A DNA stretch of 64,000 nt, from assembly GCF_025961205.1 (NCBI RefSeq), contig NZ_JAOQNH010000004.1:62001-126000 (forward strand), in the 5' to 3' direction. Positions 17,073 through 25,142 of the stretch are shown piece after piece. The notes beneath the pieces are model-generated. The model saw only the letters and a list, made by a program, of their open reading frames with translations. It did no database searches and was not told the origin of the DNA. This stretch comes from Azospirillum fermentarium (lineage in GTDB: Bacteria > Pseudomonadota > Alphaproteobacteria > Azospirillales > Azospirillaceae). A program made the position numbers and the translations under genes. Positions within the stretch are counted from its first letter, which is position 1. The number at the start of each line of letters is the position of its first letter.

Positions 17073-18905
17073 TCAGGCCCCCGGCACGGCAAACGCCTGG
17101 GGTTCACGACCCTCGCGGAACCGCGCGGCCATATAGGTGAATGCCCATTCCAGGCGGCCTGCGAAACGTTCCCCATCACACAAGGGAGATGCCAGCATAC
17201 GGGCACGCAAAGTCCGGCGAAGATTGGACAACCGGTATCGGTCCCCGGCAAGCGCAAGCGCTGCAGTCACAAACCGATCCTCATCGCCGGTACTCAGATC
17301 GGAAAGACCAAGGGTTACCAGAAAGCCCATGGTCTGCCGGGAAACCGGCCGCCGCCCGGCAAGGGTAACCACGGGAACGCCCATCCACAAAGCCTCGCAA
17401 CTGGTCAAGCCACCGTTGTAAGGGAACGGATCAAGGGCGATGTCGATCTGACCATAATCGGCGAGCATGGCGGGATGGGGCGAATGGCCCCGCAGCAGCA
17501 CCCGGTCAGAACCGATGCCATGGACGGCAAAACGGCGGCGGACCTCCGCCTGTTCCGACAGATCGGCGAGGGTGCGCCATTTCAGCACCAGACGGGCATC
17601 GGGAATGCTGCACAGCACCCGCGACCAAAGAGCAACCACCGTGGGCGTCAGCTTCTCCAGCTTGTTGAAGCTGCCGAACGTCACGAACCCATTGGCCTCT
17701 GCCGGAAGTGAGGCAACTGCAGGGGCATAATCCGGGGGCACATAACAAAAACGGCAATCCGGCAGCCGAACGATCTTTTCGGTAAAAAACACCTCCGCCC
17801 CCGGTGGCACACTGACCGCATCGAACAGGGCATAGTCCACGGCTGGGACGGCAGTGGTCGCAAAATAATCGAGCCATGAGACCTGAACCGGGGCGGCACG
17901 GCGCGCCAGCACCGGCAGGCGGTTTCCCCCCGAATGACCGGACACATCCACCAGGATGTCCAGCCTGTCGGCACGTGCCATCTCCCACACGGCCTCATCC
18001 GAAAAGCCGGCGGTGGCACGCCAGCCATCGGCCATCCCGCGCAGACGGACAGTCAAATCGTCCGGGATCCGGGCGTCATCATACAGTATGGCCGTGGTCT
18101 GGCGCCGATGGGCAAGAAAGGGTTCCAGGAAGTACCCGACGGGATGCCGGCCGATGCGGGCCCCCATGAAGCCCACGCGCAACGGTTCGCCGCTTTCCCT
18201 CTGCGGCGCTGCCGGCAAGCGGGCAGCCGGCAGTCCACCGGCCCATTCCCGGTGCAACCGGACCAGAGTGGCGTCGTCCACCCGTGGATCGAAATTCAGG
18301 GAATAGAGGAGGATGGACCCGGCCCGCAGCGGCTCGGGATCGGATGAGAGCACCGTTTGATAGGCCCGTATCCCCTCGTCGAAACGCCCGGCTTCGAAAT
18401 GAAGCGCCATCAGACGCCGCCCGGCCTCGAACCGTGCCGGATCGAGAGCGAGGGCGGTTTCCAGAGCCTGCCGCGCCCCCGTGGTCAACCCGGCTGCGGT
18501 CAGAGCCTGTCCCAGCAAGGTATGCGTCTCGGCAGCCAAGGCCGGGGGCAGATGGGCCAACAGTTGGGACAGGGCCACGAACGCTTCGTCCAGCCGTCCC
18601 CGCTCCAGTCGTATTTCCGCCAGCCGCAGCAGGGCCAGGGGATAAAGGGGGGCCTGGGACAACACCCGCAACAGGGCGGCTTCCGCCGCCTCCACCCGCC
18701 CCAGCCGCAGCAGGGCAAACGCTCGGGCCAGGATGGCGTCGGCCAGACCCGGGAACAGCATCAGAGTCCGTTCCGCGGTTTCAAGGCCGCGGGCGGCATC
18801 CCCGCACCGGCATTCCGCGAGGGCCAGGGCGGTCCAGGCGGCGGCATCGGCGGGCTGAAGGGCAACCTGCTGCCGGGCCGTCCGCAGAAGGGATGGAGTT
18901 TTCAT
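17073..18905 (-). CDS. SPINDLY-type O-GlcNAc transferase with short TPR region
   Basis: 610 residues. TPR units fill about 1-215. The GT41 catalytic part runs from about 243 to 590, with Arg-Val-Gly-Phe-Met-Gly-Ala-Arg-Ile-Gly-Arg-His (the GYVS-DF-H element, here altered to Gly-Phe-Met-Gly-Ala-Arg), the Gly-His-Ser-Gly-Gly-Asn-Arg block, Thr-Phe-Gly-Ser-Phe-Asn-Lys, and Glu-Ala-Leu-Trp-Met-Gly-Val-Pro-Val. The altered first element is odd, although its His is kept. It points toward repA, with its stop touching the right inverted repeat. Paralogue of the genes at 12826, 45015 and 57908. It probably glycosylates a protein acceptor in the cytoplasm; donor sugar unknown. Confidence 0.88.
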   Translation of the reverse strand: MKTPSLLRTARQQVALQPADAAAWTALALAECRCGDAARGLETAERTLMLFPGLADAILARAFALLRLGRVEAAEAALLRVLSQAPLYPLALLRLAEIRLERGRLDEAFVALSQLLAHLPPALAAETHTLLGQALTAAGLTTGARQALETALALDPARFEAGRRLMALHFEAGRFDEGIRAYQTVLSSDPEPLRAGSILLYSLNFDPRVDDATLVRLHREWAGGLPAARLPAAPQRESGEPLRVGFMGARIGRHPVGYFLEPFLAHRRQTTAILYDDARIPDDLTVRLRGMADGWRATAGFSDEAVWEMARADRLDILVDVSGHSGGNRLPVLARRAAPVQVSWLDYFATTAVPAVDYALFDAVSVPPGAEVFFTEKIVRLPDCRFCYVPPDYAPAVASLPAEANGFVTFGSFNKLEKLTPTVVALWSRVLCSIPDARLVLKWRTLADLSEQAEVRRRFAVHGIGSDRVLLRGHSPHPAMLADYGQIDIALDPFPYNGGLTSCEALWMGVPVVTLAGRRPVSRQTMGFLVTLGLSDLSTGDEDRFVTAALALAGDRYRLSNLRRTLRARMLASPLCDGERFAGRLEWAFTYMAARFREGREPQAFAVPGA

Positions 18906-19247
18906 GGAAACATCCCGTTTATGCAGGCGCAGGGGACGCGGTTCTCCCCCGGATCAGCGCAGTTCCGTCCCGCAGAGCCGGGCCAGAAGAGCATACAGCT
19001 ATGCCGATTGCGCCCCTGCGTAAGCCGGCGGGTACCACACGATTCAGGTTGATCCACCAGTGCGAAGCGCGACAAGACCCCATCGCTGACCAGACAAGGC
19101 CAGGACAGGGACACCAGCAGATCCAGCGGGCCTGGCGGCAGATGGTCGGCGAGGTTGCGGGCCTCCGGGCCATCCAGCGCCAGCAGCCGCAGCACCACAC
19201 CTATCGGTTAGCCACTGGAACCAGGCGACGAAAGATCGCTGGCCCGT
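18906..19247 (-). pseudogene. intergenic 342 bp with a possible formyltransferase-like remnant
   Basis: No complete gene is seen. On the minus strand, a frame from about 19207 down to 18902 reads Leu-Asp-Leu-Leu-Val-Ser-Leu-Ser-Trp, then Val-Leu-Ser-Arg-Phe-Ala-Leu-Val. This resembles the central strand and loop of formyltransferases such as Fmt or ArnA-type enzymes, where an Asn-x-His follows; here it reads Val-Asp-Gln. A stop lies just upstream and the rest is unconvincing, so at best it is a decayed fragment. Formyltransferases do occur in sugar clusters, which makes a remnant beside pseI plausible. Confidence is low. Confidence 0.22.
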
Positions 19248-20294
19248 TCACCCCACCATATCCCACGACAGAGGCTCGCCCGCGGCGATATCGCGCGTGG
19301 CATGACGCCCGAGAACCGTCGGCAGGGCCTTGGGCGGCAGCCCATGCCCCGGCCGTACCGAACGGATGTTGTCACGGCTGAAGACCTCGCCGCAGCCAAT
19401 GGGCTGGCTGGCATAGAGCGAGCGGCGGAACGCCAGAGATTTCATCTCGCCAGCGTCGGGCCCATATGTGATCCGCCCACGAGCCAGAAAGGCTGCGCGA
19501 CAACTGCGTACCAGTTCGACAAACTGCTCTTCCGTAGACGAGAACGCTGAATCCGCGGTCGCCGGCTCCCGGGTATCAATGACATGCTTCTCAACGACAC
19601 AAGCCCCCAAGGCAACGGCGCAGACTGCTTGGATGGCGTCGAGCGTGTGGTCCGAATAACCGACCGGAACACCGAAACGCGCCGCCATGTCGGGGATCGC
19701 CGCCAAATTGGCTTCCGACGGGTCGGCCGGGTAGCTGCTGTTGCATCGCAACAAAATCAGATCGCGGCCACCGGCTTTGCGGAAGGCCTCCACGGCGTCC
19801 GCAATGTCCTCCACCGCACACAGGCCGGTGGAAATGATGGTTGGTTTGCCGGTGGCGGCACAGGCGGCGACCAGTTCCAGATCCACGGCCTCGAACGATG
19901 CGATCTTGTAGGCCGGGGCCTCCAGCATCTCCATCAGCGCGATTCCGGCAATGTCGAACACCGAGGCGAAGGGAGTGATCCCCTGGGCACGCGCATGGGC
20001 GAACAGCGTGGGAAACCATTCGTACGGCGTGGCGGCGCGGGCATACAGGTCATAAAGCCGTTCGCCGTCCCACAACCCTCCTTCGATGTGGAAGTCGGGG
20101 CGGTTGGCGTCGAGCGTCAGGGAATCGGCGGTATAGACCTGGAACTTGACGGCATCGGCGCCGGCCTTGGCCGACAGATCGATGATCCGTTTGGCCCGCT
20201 CCAGGTCGCCGCCGTGGTTGGCCGACAGCTCGGCGATCATGTAGGGGGAAAAGCCGGGGCCGATGGAGCGGCCGGCAATGGTGATGGTATTCAT
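19248..20294 (-). CDS. pseI: pseudaminic acid synthase (nonulosonate synthase)
   Basis: 348 residues. NeuB-type enzyme that condenses phosphoenolpyruvate with a 2,4-diacetamido-2,4,6-trideoxy sugar (PseI: 6-deoxy-AltdiNAc) to give the nine-carbon acid. Seen are the Ile-Ala-Glu-Leu-Ser-Ala-Asn-His-Gly-Gly start of the TIM barrel (19-29), Lys-Phe-Gln (near 50), Cys-Asn-Ser-Ser-Tyr-Pro, Gly-Tyr-Ser-Asp-His-Thr, and Glu-Lys-His-Val-Ile with metal and substrate residues, then a C-terminal SAF/antifreeze-like domain (about 280-348, Arg-Pro-Gly-His-Gly-Leu). Ala-Asn-His fits PseI or LegI better than sialic acid synthase. ATG 20294 follows GGGAAGA. It lies 46 bases after pseC, forming the leftward unit pseB-pseC-pseI. 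Confidence 0.92.
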   Translation of the reverse strand: MNTITIAGRSIGPGFSPYMIAELSANHGGDLERAKRIIDLSAKAGADAVKFQVYTADSLTLDANRPDFHIEGGLWDGERLYDLYARAATPYEWFPTLFAHARAQGITPFASVFDIAGIALMEMLEAPAYKIASFEAVDLELVAACAATGKPTIISTGLCAVEDIADAVEAFRKAGGRDLILLRCNSSYPADPSEANLAAIPDMAARFGVPVGYSDHTLDAIQAVCAVALGACVVEKHVIDTREPATADSAFSSTEEQFVELVRSCRAAFLARGRITYGPDAGEMKSLAFRRSLYASQPIGCGEVFSRDNIRSVRPGHGLPPKALPTVLGRHATRDIAAGEPLSWDMVG

Positions 20295-20340
20295 CAGCAA
20301 CGGTCTTCCCTTATCCAAAACGTTTCGCCATACGGCATGG

Positions 20341-21546
20341 TCAACCGCGCACAATCCGGGTCAGGGCATGGGCTACCCGCTCGGCGTCCTCATCCGCCAT
20401 GTCCGGGAACAGCGGCAGGGACAGGCAGCGCGCGTAATAACGGTCGGCACCCGGCAAGTTGGCCATACCATAGCGCTGCCGGTAATAGGATTGGCGATGC
20501 ACCGGCAGGTAATGGACCTGAGTACCGATGCCCTCGGCGTCCAGCCGGCGCATCAGCGTGGCCCGGTCTGTTCCCAGCGCGGGGAAATCCATCAGGATGG
20601 CATAGAGATGCCAGCCCGGCCGCCCGCCGGTCCGGCCGGCCGGCCGGATCACGGGGGCCAACGGTGCCAGCAGGCGGTCGTAGAGTGTGACCAGTTCCCT
20701 GCGCCGGGCGATGAAGCGGTCAATGCGCTGGAGCTGGCTGAGCCCCAGAGCGCACTGCAGATCGCAGGCACGGTAATTGAACCCCGGTTCCGGCATCTCG
20801 TAGTACCAGGGGTTGGCGGCGCCTGCCGGATCCCATGCCTGATCCGCCATGGTGAAATCCGCGGGATCCCGGGTCATACCATGGTTGCGCAGGCGGGCCA
20901 CACGCCGGGCCAAGACAGGATCGTTGGTCGTGACAACGCCACCCTCTCCCATCGTGATGGTCTTTACGGGATGCAGCGAGAACACGGCCATGGTGGAATG
21001 CTGGCAGTTTCCCACCACATCGCCGGTTGCCGTTACACCGCCGACGGCATGGCAGGCATCCTCGACCACGGCCAGCTCCCGGGCGGTGGCAATGGCGGCG
21101 ATCCCGGCCATGTCCGCTGTCTGACCGTTCAGATGCACAGGATAAACGGCCTTCACCGGTCCGGGAGAGGTGGCCAGCGCGGCTTCCAGATCCTGGGGGC
21201 GCATCAGCCCGGTCTCGGGATCGCAATCGGCGAACACCACCTCGGCTCCGACATAGCGGGCGGCGTTGGCTGTCGCAAGAAAGGTCAGGGACGGCACCAC
21301 CACATGGTCGCCGGGCCCCAACCCCAAGGCAAGGGCGCTCAGGTGAAGCGCCGCCGTCCCGTTGCAGCAGGCCACGGCATGCGCGGCTCCGGTGATGCCG
21401 GCAAAGGCCGTCTCGAATGACGCGACCGCCGGCCCGCCGGTCAGCCAATCCCCCCGCAGCACCGCGGTGACAGCCGCAATGTCGCTCTCGTCGATGCTCT
21501 GCCTGCCGTAAGGCAGCCGGCGGGACATGGGAGGGGTGTCCGTCAT
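20341..21546 (-). CDS. pseC: UDP-4-keto-sugar aminotransferase (PseC type)
   Basis: 401 residues, DegT/DnrJ/EryC1 fold type I PLP enzyme. In the Pse pathway it puts an amino group on C4 of UDP-2-acetamido-2,6-dideoxy-L-arabino-hexos-4-ulose. Marks are Cys-Cys-Asn-Gly-Thr-Ala-Ala-Leu-His (PLP phosphate loop), Val-Glu-Asp-Ala-Cys-His-Ala-Val-Gly-Gly (Asp for the pyridine nitrogen), and Ser-Leu-His-Pro-Val-Lys, with the Schiff-base Lys just before Thr-Ile-Thr-Met-Gly-Glu-Gly-Gly. The opening Arg-Leu-Pro-Tyr-Gly-Arg-Gln-Ser-Ile fits PseC. Its start overlaps the pseB stop by four bases, so the two are translated in tandem. Confidence 0.92.
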   Translation of the reverse strand: MTDTPPMSRRLPYGRQSIDESDIAAVTAVLRGDWLTGGPAVASFETAFAGITGAAHAVACCNGTAALHLSALALGLGPGDHVVVPSLTFLATANAARYVGAEVVFADCDPETGLMRPQDLEAALATSPGPVKAVYPVHLNGQTADMAGIAAIATARELAVVEDACHAVGGVTATGDVVGNCQHSTMAVFSLHPVKTITMGEGGVVTTNDPVLARRVARLRNHGMTRDPADFTMADQAWDPAGAANPWYYEMPEPGFNYRACDLQCALGLSQLQRIDRFIARRRELVTLYDRLLAPLAPVIRPAGRTGGRPGWHLYAILMDFPALGTDRATLMRRLDAEGIGTQVHYLPVHRQSYYRQRYGMANLPGADRYYARCLSLPLFPDMADEDAERVAHALTRIVRG

Positions 21547-22565
21547 ATGTGGCCTTTATCGAAGAGCGTGTTGAGCCCGTCAGCGTCGAGCCATTCGGCA
21601 TTGTCGCCGCTTTCGTAGTGGAAATCCTCGGGCACGGGCTTTCCGCCGTAGTCGATGGATGGATCCCACATGGCGAAGGAGGGCTTGACGATGTAGCGGT
21701 CTTCCAGCTCCAGGGTGAGGCGGGCGTCGTCACGGGTGATGAGGGCCTCGTGGAGCTTCTCGCCCGGGCGGATGCCGATGGTGCGCAGGGGCAGGCCGGG
21801 TGCCATGGCACGGGCCAGATCGGTGATGCGCATGCTGGGGATCTTGGGCACCAGGATCTCGCTGCCCTTCATGGTGGCTAGGCAATCGACCACGAAATCC
21901 ACCCCCTGGGTGAGGGTGATCCAGAAGCGCGTCATCCGTTCGTCGGTGACCGGCAATTCCGTGGCCCCTTCGGCCAGGAGGCGACGGAACATCGGAACCA
22001 CGCTGCCGCGCGAGCCGATCACGTTGCCGTAGCGCACGACCGAGAAGCGGACGTCATCGTTGCCCGACAGGTGGTTGGCGGCGATGAAGATCTTGTCCGC
22101 GGCCAGCTTGCTGGCCCCGTACAGGTTGATCGGGTTCACCGCCTTGTCGGTGGACAGGGCCAGAACCCGGCCAACCTTGGCCCGCAGGGCCGCCCGCACC
22201 ACGTTTTCCGCCCCGTGGACGTTGGTGCGGATGCATTCGAAGGGGTTGTATTCGGCTGCCGGCACATGCTTGAGCGCCGCGGCGTGGACAACGGTGTCGA
22301 TCCCGCGCATCGCCAGGTCCAGGCGGTCGGCGTCGCGCACGTCGCCGATGAAGTAGCGCAGCGCCGGATGACGCCCGAACGCCAGGTTCTGCTGCATCTC
22401 GAACTGCTTGAACTCATCGCGGGAGAACACGACAACCCGCGCCGGCGCCGCCTCGCTCAGGATCTTCTCGATGAAGCGCTGCCCGAACGACCCCGTGCCA
22501 CCGGTGATCAGGATCGATTTGCCGTTCAGGGCCGCATAGGATGACGCCCGACGATAGTCCCGCAT
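21543..22565 (-). CDS. pseB: UDP-GlcNAc 4,6-dehydratase (inverting), copy 1
   Basis: 340 residues. First enzyme of CMP-pseudaminate synthesis: it dehydrates UDP-GlcNAc and inverts C5. It has the NAD(P) loop Thr-Gly-Gly-Thr-Gly-Ser-Phe-Gly (21-28), Thr139-Asp140-Lys141 (the PseB catalytic Asp-Lys) and Tyr149-x3-Lys153. The start is Met-Arg-Asp-Tyr with a short N-terminal lead. Ser235 is Cys in copy 2 (27216-28238); the two proteins are otherwise the same. It heads the leftward set pseB-pseC-pseI. The copy in its natural operon context is this one, so it is probably the older of the two. Confidence 0.93.
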   Translation of the reverse strand: MRDYRRASSYAALNGKSILITGGTGSFGQRFIEKILSEAAPARVVVFSRDEFKQFEMQQNLAFGRHPALRYFIGDVRDADRLDLAMRGIDTVVHAAALKHVPAAEYNPFECIRTNVHGAENVVRAALRAKVGRVLALSTDKAVNPINLYGASKLAADKIFIAANHLSGNDDVRFSVVRYGNVIGSRGSVVPMFRRLLAEGATELPVTDERMTRFWITLTQGVDFVVDCLATMKGSEILVPKIPSMRITDLARAMAPGLPLRTIGIRPGEKLHEALITRDDARLTLELEDRYIVKPSFAMWDPSIDYGGKPVPEDFHYESGDNAEWLDADGLNTLFDKGHI

Positions 22566-22598
22566 GAACCCAAAAACCTCGCGCTTTCAAACTCCGGC
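21543..22598 (-). repeat. direct repeat, copy 1 (pseB)
   Basis: About 1056 bp repeated at 27216-28271 in the same orientation, offset 5673 bases. By eye I find about seven differences inside the gene, one of them changing an amino acid. The match begins at the pseB stop, continues about 33 bases past the start codon, and then a weaker block (GGCATGCAT, GCAGAAAAC, CTTCAAGGC) continues in both leaders with a 10-base length difference. Confidence 0.93.
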
Positions 22599-22880
22599 GC
22601 CGGGAAGCCCTTGCCCCCAGACCCGGCATGCATTGCAGAAAACACTTCCTCCTTCAAGGCCTCTTACACCCTGACAGAAAGACAAAATACGGTACCTGCT
22701 CCAAAACGTTCATCGTTTGCGCGAAAAATACCCGAGAAAAATGGACGAGCTGCACACGCTCATTTCGAAGTTTTCATGCTGTGCCGCCCCATAAAGGAAT
22801 GGTTCTGTGCCTCATCAGAATAGCAGGTTTGCCATGATGAGCTGTATCATGTCACTGGAGACATCGATCCGTGTTTCATA
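22566..22880. other. leader of pseB copy 1
   Basis: About 315 bases upstream of pseB with no gene I can support. The first 35 bases and a block at 22624-22670 resemble the leader of pseB copy 2, so they may hold a shared promoter or untranslated leader. I could not pick out a convincing -35/-10 pair. A transposase remnant begins at the right end. Confidence 0.5.
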
Positions 22881-23078
22881 GGTGTTGGAGTGGCGTGGCA
22901 GAAATCATCCCGGTACAATGTCCGCGCCCTGGTCGATGTCTTTTAGCGGTTGGACACGATCATTGGCAACAGTGTGAGATTTTGCACTAAGGATCCTGGA
23001 GCACCGAAAGCGCCACGGCGGTCCAGGTTCTGAACCGCATATTCACGCTCGGACGCCGCAATTCCGTCCGTGCTACGG
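22881..23078 (+). pseudogene. C-terminal remnant of a DDE transposase (IS5-like)
   Basis: Reading from 22893, the frame gives Trp-Gln-Lys-Ser-Ser-Arg-Tyr-Asn-Val-Arg-Ala-Leu-Val, then a stop and Arg-Leu-Asp-Thr-Ile-Ile-Gly. After a frame change near 23001 it reads Thr-Glu-x3-Ala-Val-Gln-Val-Leu-Asn-Arg-Ile-Phe-x-Leu-Gly-Arg. This pattern (Tyr-Asn-x-Arg-Ala, Ile-Ile-Gly, Thr-Glu-x-Ala, Val-Leu-Asn-Arg-Met, Gly-Arg-Pro) is typical of the end of IS5-group transposases. An in-frame stop and the frameshift show it is dead. No terminal repeats were identified. It lies between pseB copy 1 and the E1 cassette, marking an old insertion at the cassette edge. Confidence 0.6.
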
Positions 23079-23231
23079 ACCCCAGGACGCGCGGGGAAAC
23101 GGTTCAGATTGCCTCGCTGCAACAAAGTCCGATCCCGCTATACGAGGGCCTTGCCAGAAGGGGCCGGAGGGCGCTTTGATCCGCTTCCGAAAATGACCGC
23201 CCCCCTTGGAAACGCCGGCAATGGGACACGA

Positions 23232-24128
23232 ATGATCGAGGCCGTCGACATATACCGGAAAATGATCCTGATCCGCCGCTTCGAAGAGCTCCTGCTGGAG
23301 CTTTTCTCGGCGGGCAAGCTTTCCGGCACCACACACACTTATGTAGGCCAAGAGCCAGTGGCGATCGCGGTGGCTAGCCATCTCGGCCCGGGCGATTGCG
23401 TCTTCAGCAACCACCGTTGCCACGGTCATTACATTGCCCATACCGGCGACATCGAGGGTTTGTTGGCCGAGATTATGGGCCGTACCGGGGGCGTGTGCGG
23501 CGGGCGCGGCGGTAGCCAGCACCTGCACCGGGGAAACTTCTATTCCAATGGGATCCAGGGCGGCTTTATGCCCATCGTGGTCGGCATGGCGCTGGCGGAG
23601 AAGAAGAGGGCCCGCGGAAACGTGGTGGTCGCTTTTATCGGCGATGGAACCCTCGGCGAGGGGGCCGTGTACGAAGCACTGAACATGGCCGCCTTGTGGT
23701 CGGTGCCCCTGCTGGTGGTGGTCGAAAACAACCGTTACGCCCAATCGACTCCCATTACGCTGGGGGTAGCCGGATCGATCCCGGACCGGGGGCGGTGTTT
23801 CGGCCTGTCCGTGGGAGAGAGTGACGGCTGGGATGTAACGGGGCTGACCGCACGTTTCGGAACCCTGGTGGCGCAGGTACGCAACGAGGGGCGGCCCCAT
23901 ATGGAAGTCGTCGAGACATACCGCCTGAACGCCCACTCGAAGGGGGACGACACCCGCGCGACCATGGAGGTGGCGGCCTTTCGTGCCCGTGATCCGGTGG
24001 AGCATTGGGGCAGAGGGCTTCCACCCGGCCTGCGAGCTGCTGTCGATGCCGAAGTCGCGGGCCGCCTTGCCGAAACCCTGGCGGCGGTCGAGGCCATGCC
24101 TCTTGCCCAACTGGCGGAGGTGGGCTGA
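23232..24128 (+). CDS. 2-oxoacid dehydrogenase E1 alpha subunit
   Basis: 298 residues, slightly short for the AcoA/PdhA family (about 320). An upstream ATG at 23193 would add 13. With the beta subunit it binds thiamine diphosphate, decarboxylates a 2-oxoacid and transfers the acyl group to a lipoyl domain. The thiamine motif Gly-Asp-Gly-Thr (137-140) through Glu-Asn-Asn (165-167) is intact. So are His-Arg-x-His-Gly-His (61-66) and the Arg-Gly-Gly-Ser-Gln-His-Leu-His block near 92-99. The start has GGGA 7 bases upstream. Its stop overlaps the E1 beta start (TGATG). Pathway neighbours are nonulosonate genes, not central metabolism. Confidence 0.9.
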   Translation: MIEAVDIYRKMILIRRFEELLLELFSAGKLSGTTHTYVGQEPVAIAVASHLGPGDCVFSNHRCHGHYIAHTGDIEGLLAEIMGRTGGVCGGRGGSQHLHRGNFYSNGIQGGFMPIVVGMALAEKKRARGNVVVAFIGDGTLGEGAVYEALNMAALWSVPLLVVVENNRYAQSTPITLGVAGSIPDRGRCFGLSVGESDGWDVTGLTARFGTLVAQVRNEGRPHMEVVETYRLNAHSKGDDTRATMEVAAFRARDPVEHWGRGLPPGLRAAVDAEVAGRLAETLAAVEAMPLAQLAEVG

Positions 24129-25138
24129 TGCGTGTGGTCGAATCCCTCAACGGTGCTCTTCACCGCATGATGGCCGCCGATCCCGAGGTGGTGCTGATCG
24201 GCGAGGATGTCCTCGACCCCTACGGCGGCGCGTTCAAGGTCTCCAAGGGGTTGTCCACCGCCTTTCCCGGCCAGGTTATCACCACGCCCATCTCGGAAGC
24301 GGGTCTGGTCGGGGTGGCTGTTGGCATGAGCCTGCAGGGCTTCAAGCCGGTGGCCGAGATCATGTTCGGTGATTTCGTCACTCTGGCCATGGACCAGATC
24401 ATCAACCACGCCGCCAAATTCCCCTGGATGTTCGGGCTGGCGGCGCTGCCGCTGGTGGTCAGGGTGCCCATGGGCGGTTACCGGGGTTATGGACCGACCC
24501 ACAGCCAGTCTCTGGAAGCGCTGTTCATGGCGGTACCGGGACTGACCATGGTGGCACTTTCTCATCTCCACGATCCGGGGGCACTGCTGGAGCGGGCAAC
24601 GCTCGACGCTGGGGTGCCGATCCTGTTCGTCGAAAACAAGAGCCTTTATCCTGTGGAACTGGAAGAGGGCGACATGGTGGGCGGTCTGCACCGCCGGGTC
24701 CTCGATCCACGGCGGCCTTATCCGAGCGTGGCCCTGAGTGCGGCTCCAGACGAGCGGCCCGACGTCACTCTTGTTGCCTACGGCGGTCTTGTGCCCATGG
24801 CGGTCAGAGTCGCTGCTGAAGCCATGATTGAGGATGAGATCCTGGTCGAGGTGGTGGTGCCCGCACAGCTGCGCCCTTTGCCGATCGAGGATATCCTGGT
24901 GTCGGCAGAGGCGTCGGGGCGGGTTCTGGTGATCGAGGAAGGGCCGCGCGTCGGTGGCTGGGGTGCCCATGTGGCGGCGGATTTGACGGAGCGGGCCTTC
25001 GGCCGGCTGAAGGCCCCGGTCGCCCGCATTGGCGCCAGGGACGTGCCGATCCCCAGCGCCCGGCAGATGGAAGCCCAGATGCTTCCGGCGGCCGGGGATG
25101 TGTTGGCGGGGATCCGGGATCTGATGGGAAAGTCGTAG
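24128..25138 (+). CDS. 2-oxoacid dehydrogenase E1 beta subunit
   Basis: 336 residues, the usual AcoB/PdhB length. Conserved features include Gly-Glu-Asp-Val near 25-28 (Glu for the thiamine aminopyrimidine), Thr-Pro-Ile-Ser-Glu-Ala-Gly near 58-64, a Gln-Ile-Ile-Asn-His-Ala-Ala-Lys segment, Pro-Met-Gly-Gly-Tyr-Arg-Gly-Tyr-Gly-Pro-Thr-His-Ser-Gln near 119-132, and the C-terminal domain with Leu-Arg-Pro-Leu-Pro-Ile-Glu and a Glu-Glu-Gly-Pro block. Nothing looks broken. The start overlaps the alpha stop by one base, so the subunits are coupled. Four bases after its stop begins the lipoyl-fusion gene, which takes the place of a normal E2. No E3 (lipoamide dehydrogenase) gene is in the window. Confidence 0.9.
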   Translation: MRVVESLNGALHRMMAADPEVVLIGEDVLDPYGGAFKVSKGLSTAFPGQVITTPISEAGLVGVAVGMSLQGFKPVAEIMFGDFVTLAMDQIINHAAKFPWMFGLAALPLVVRVPMGGYRGYGPTHSQSLEALFMAVPGLTMVALSHLHDPGALLERATLDAGVPILFVENKSLYPVELEEGDMVGGLHRRVLDPRRPYPSVALSAAPDERPDVTLVAYGGLVPMAVRVAAEAMIEDEILVEVVVPAQLRPLPIEDILVSAEASGRVLVIEEGPRVGGWGAHVAADLTERAFGRLKAPVARIGARDVPIPSARQMEAQMLPAAGDVLAGIRDLMGKS

Positions 25139-25142
25139 GCTC

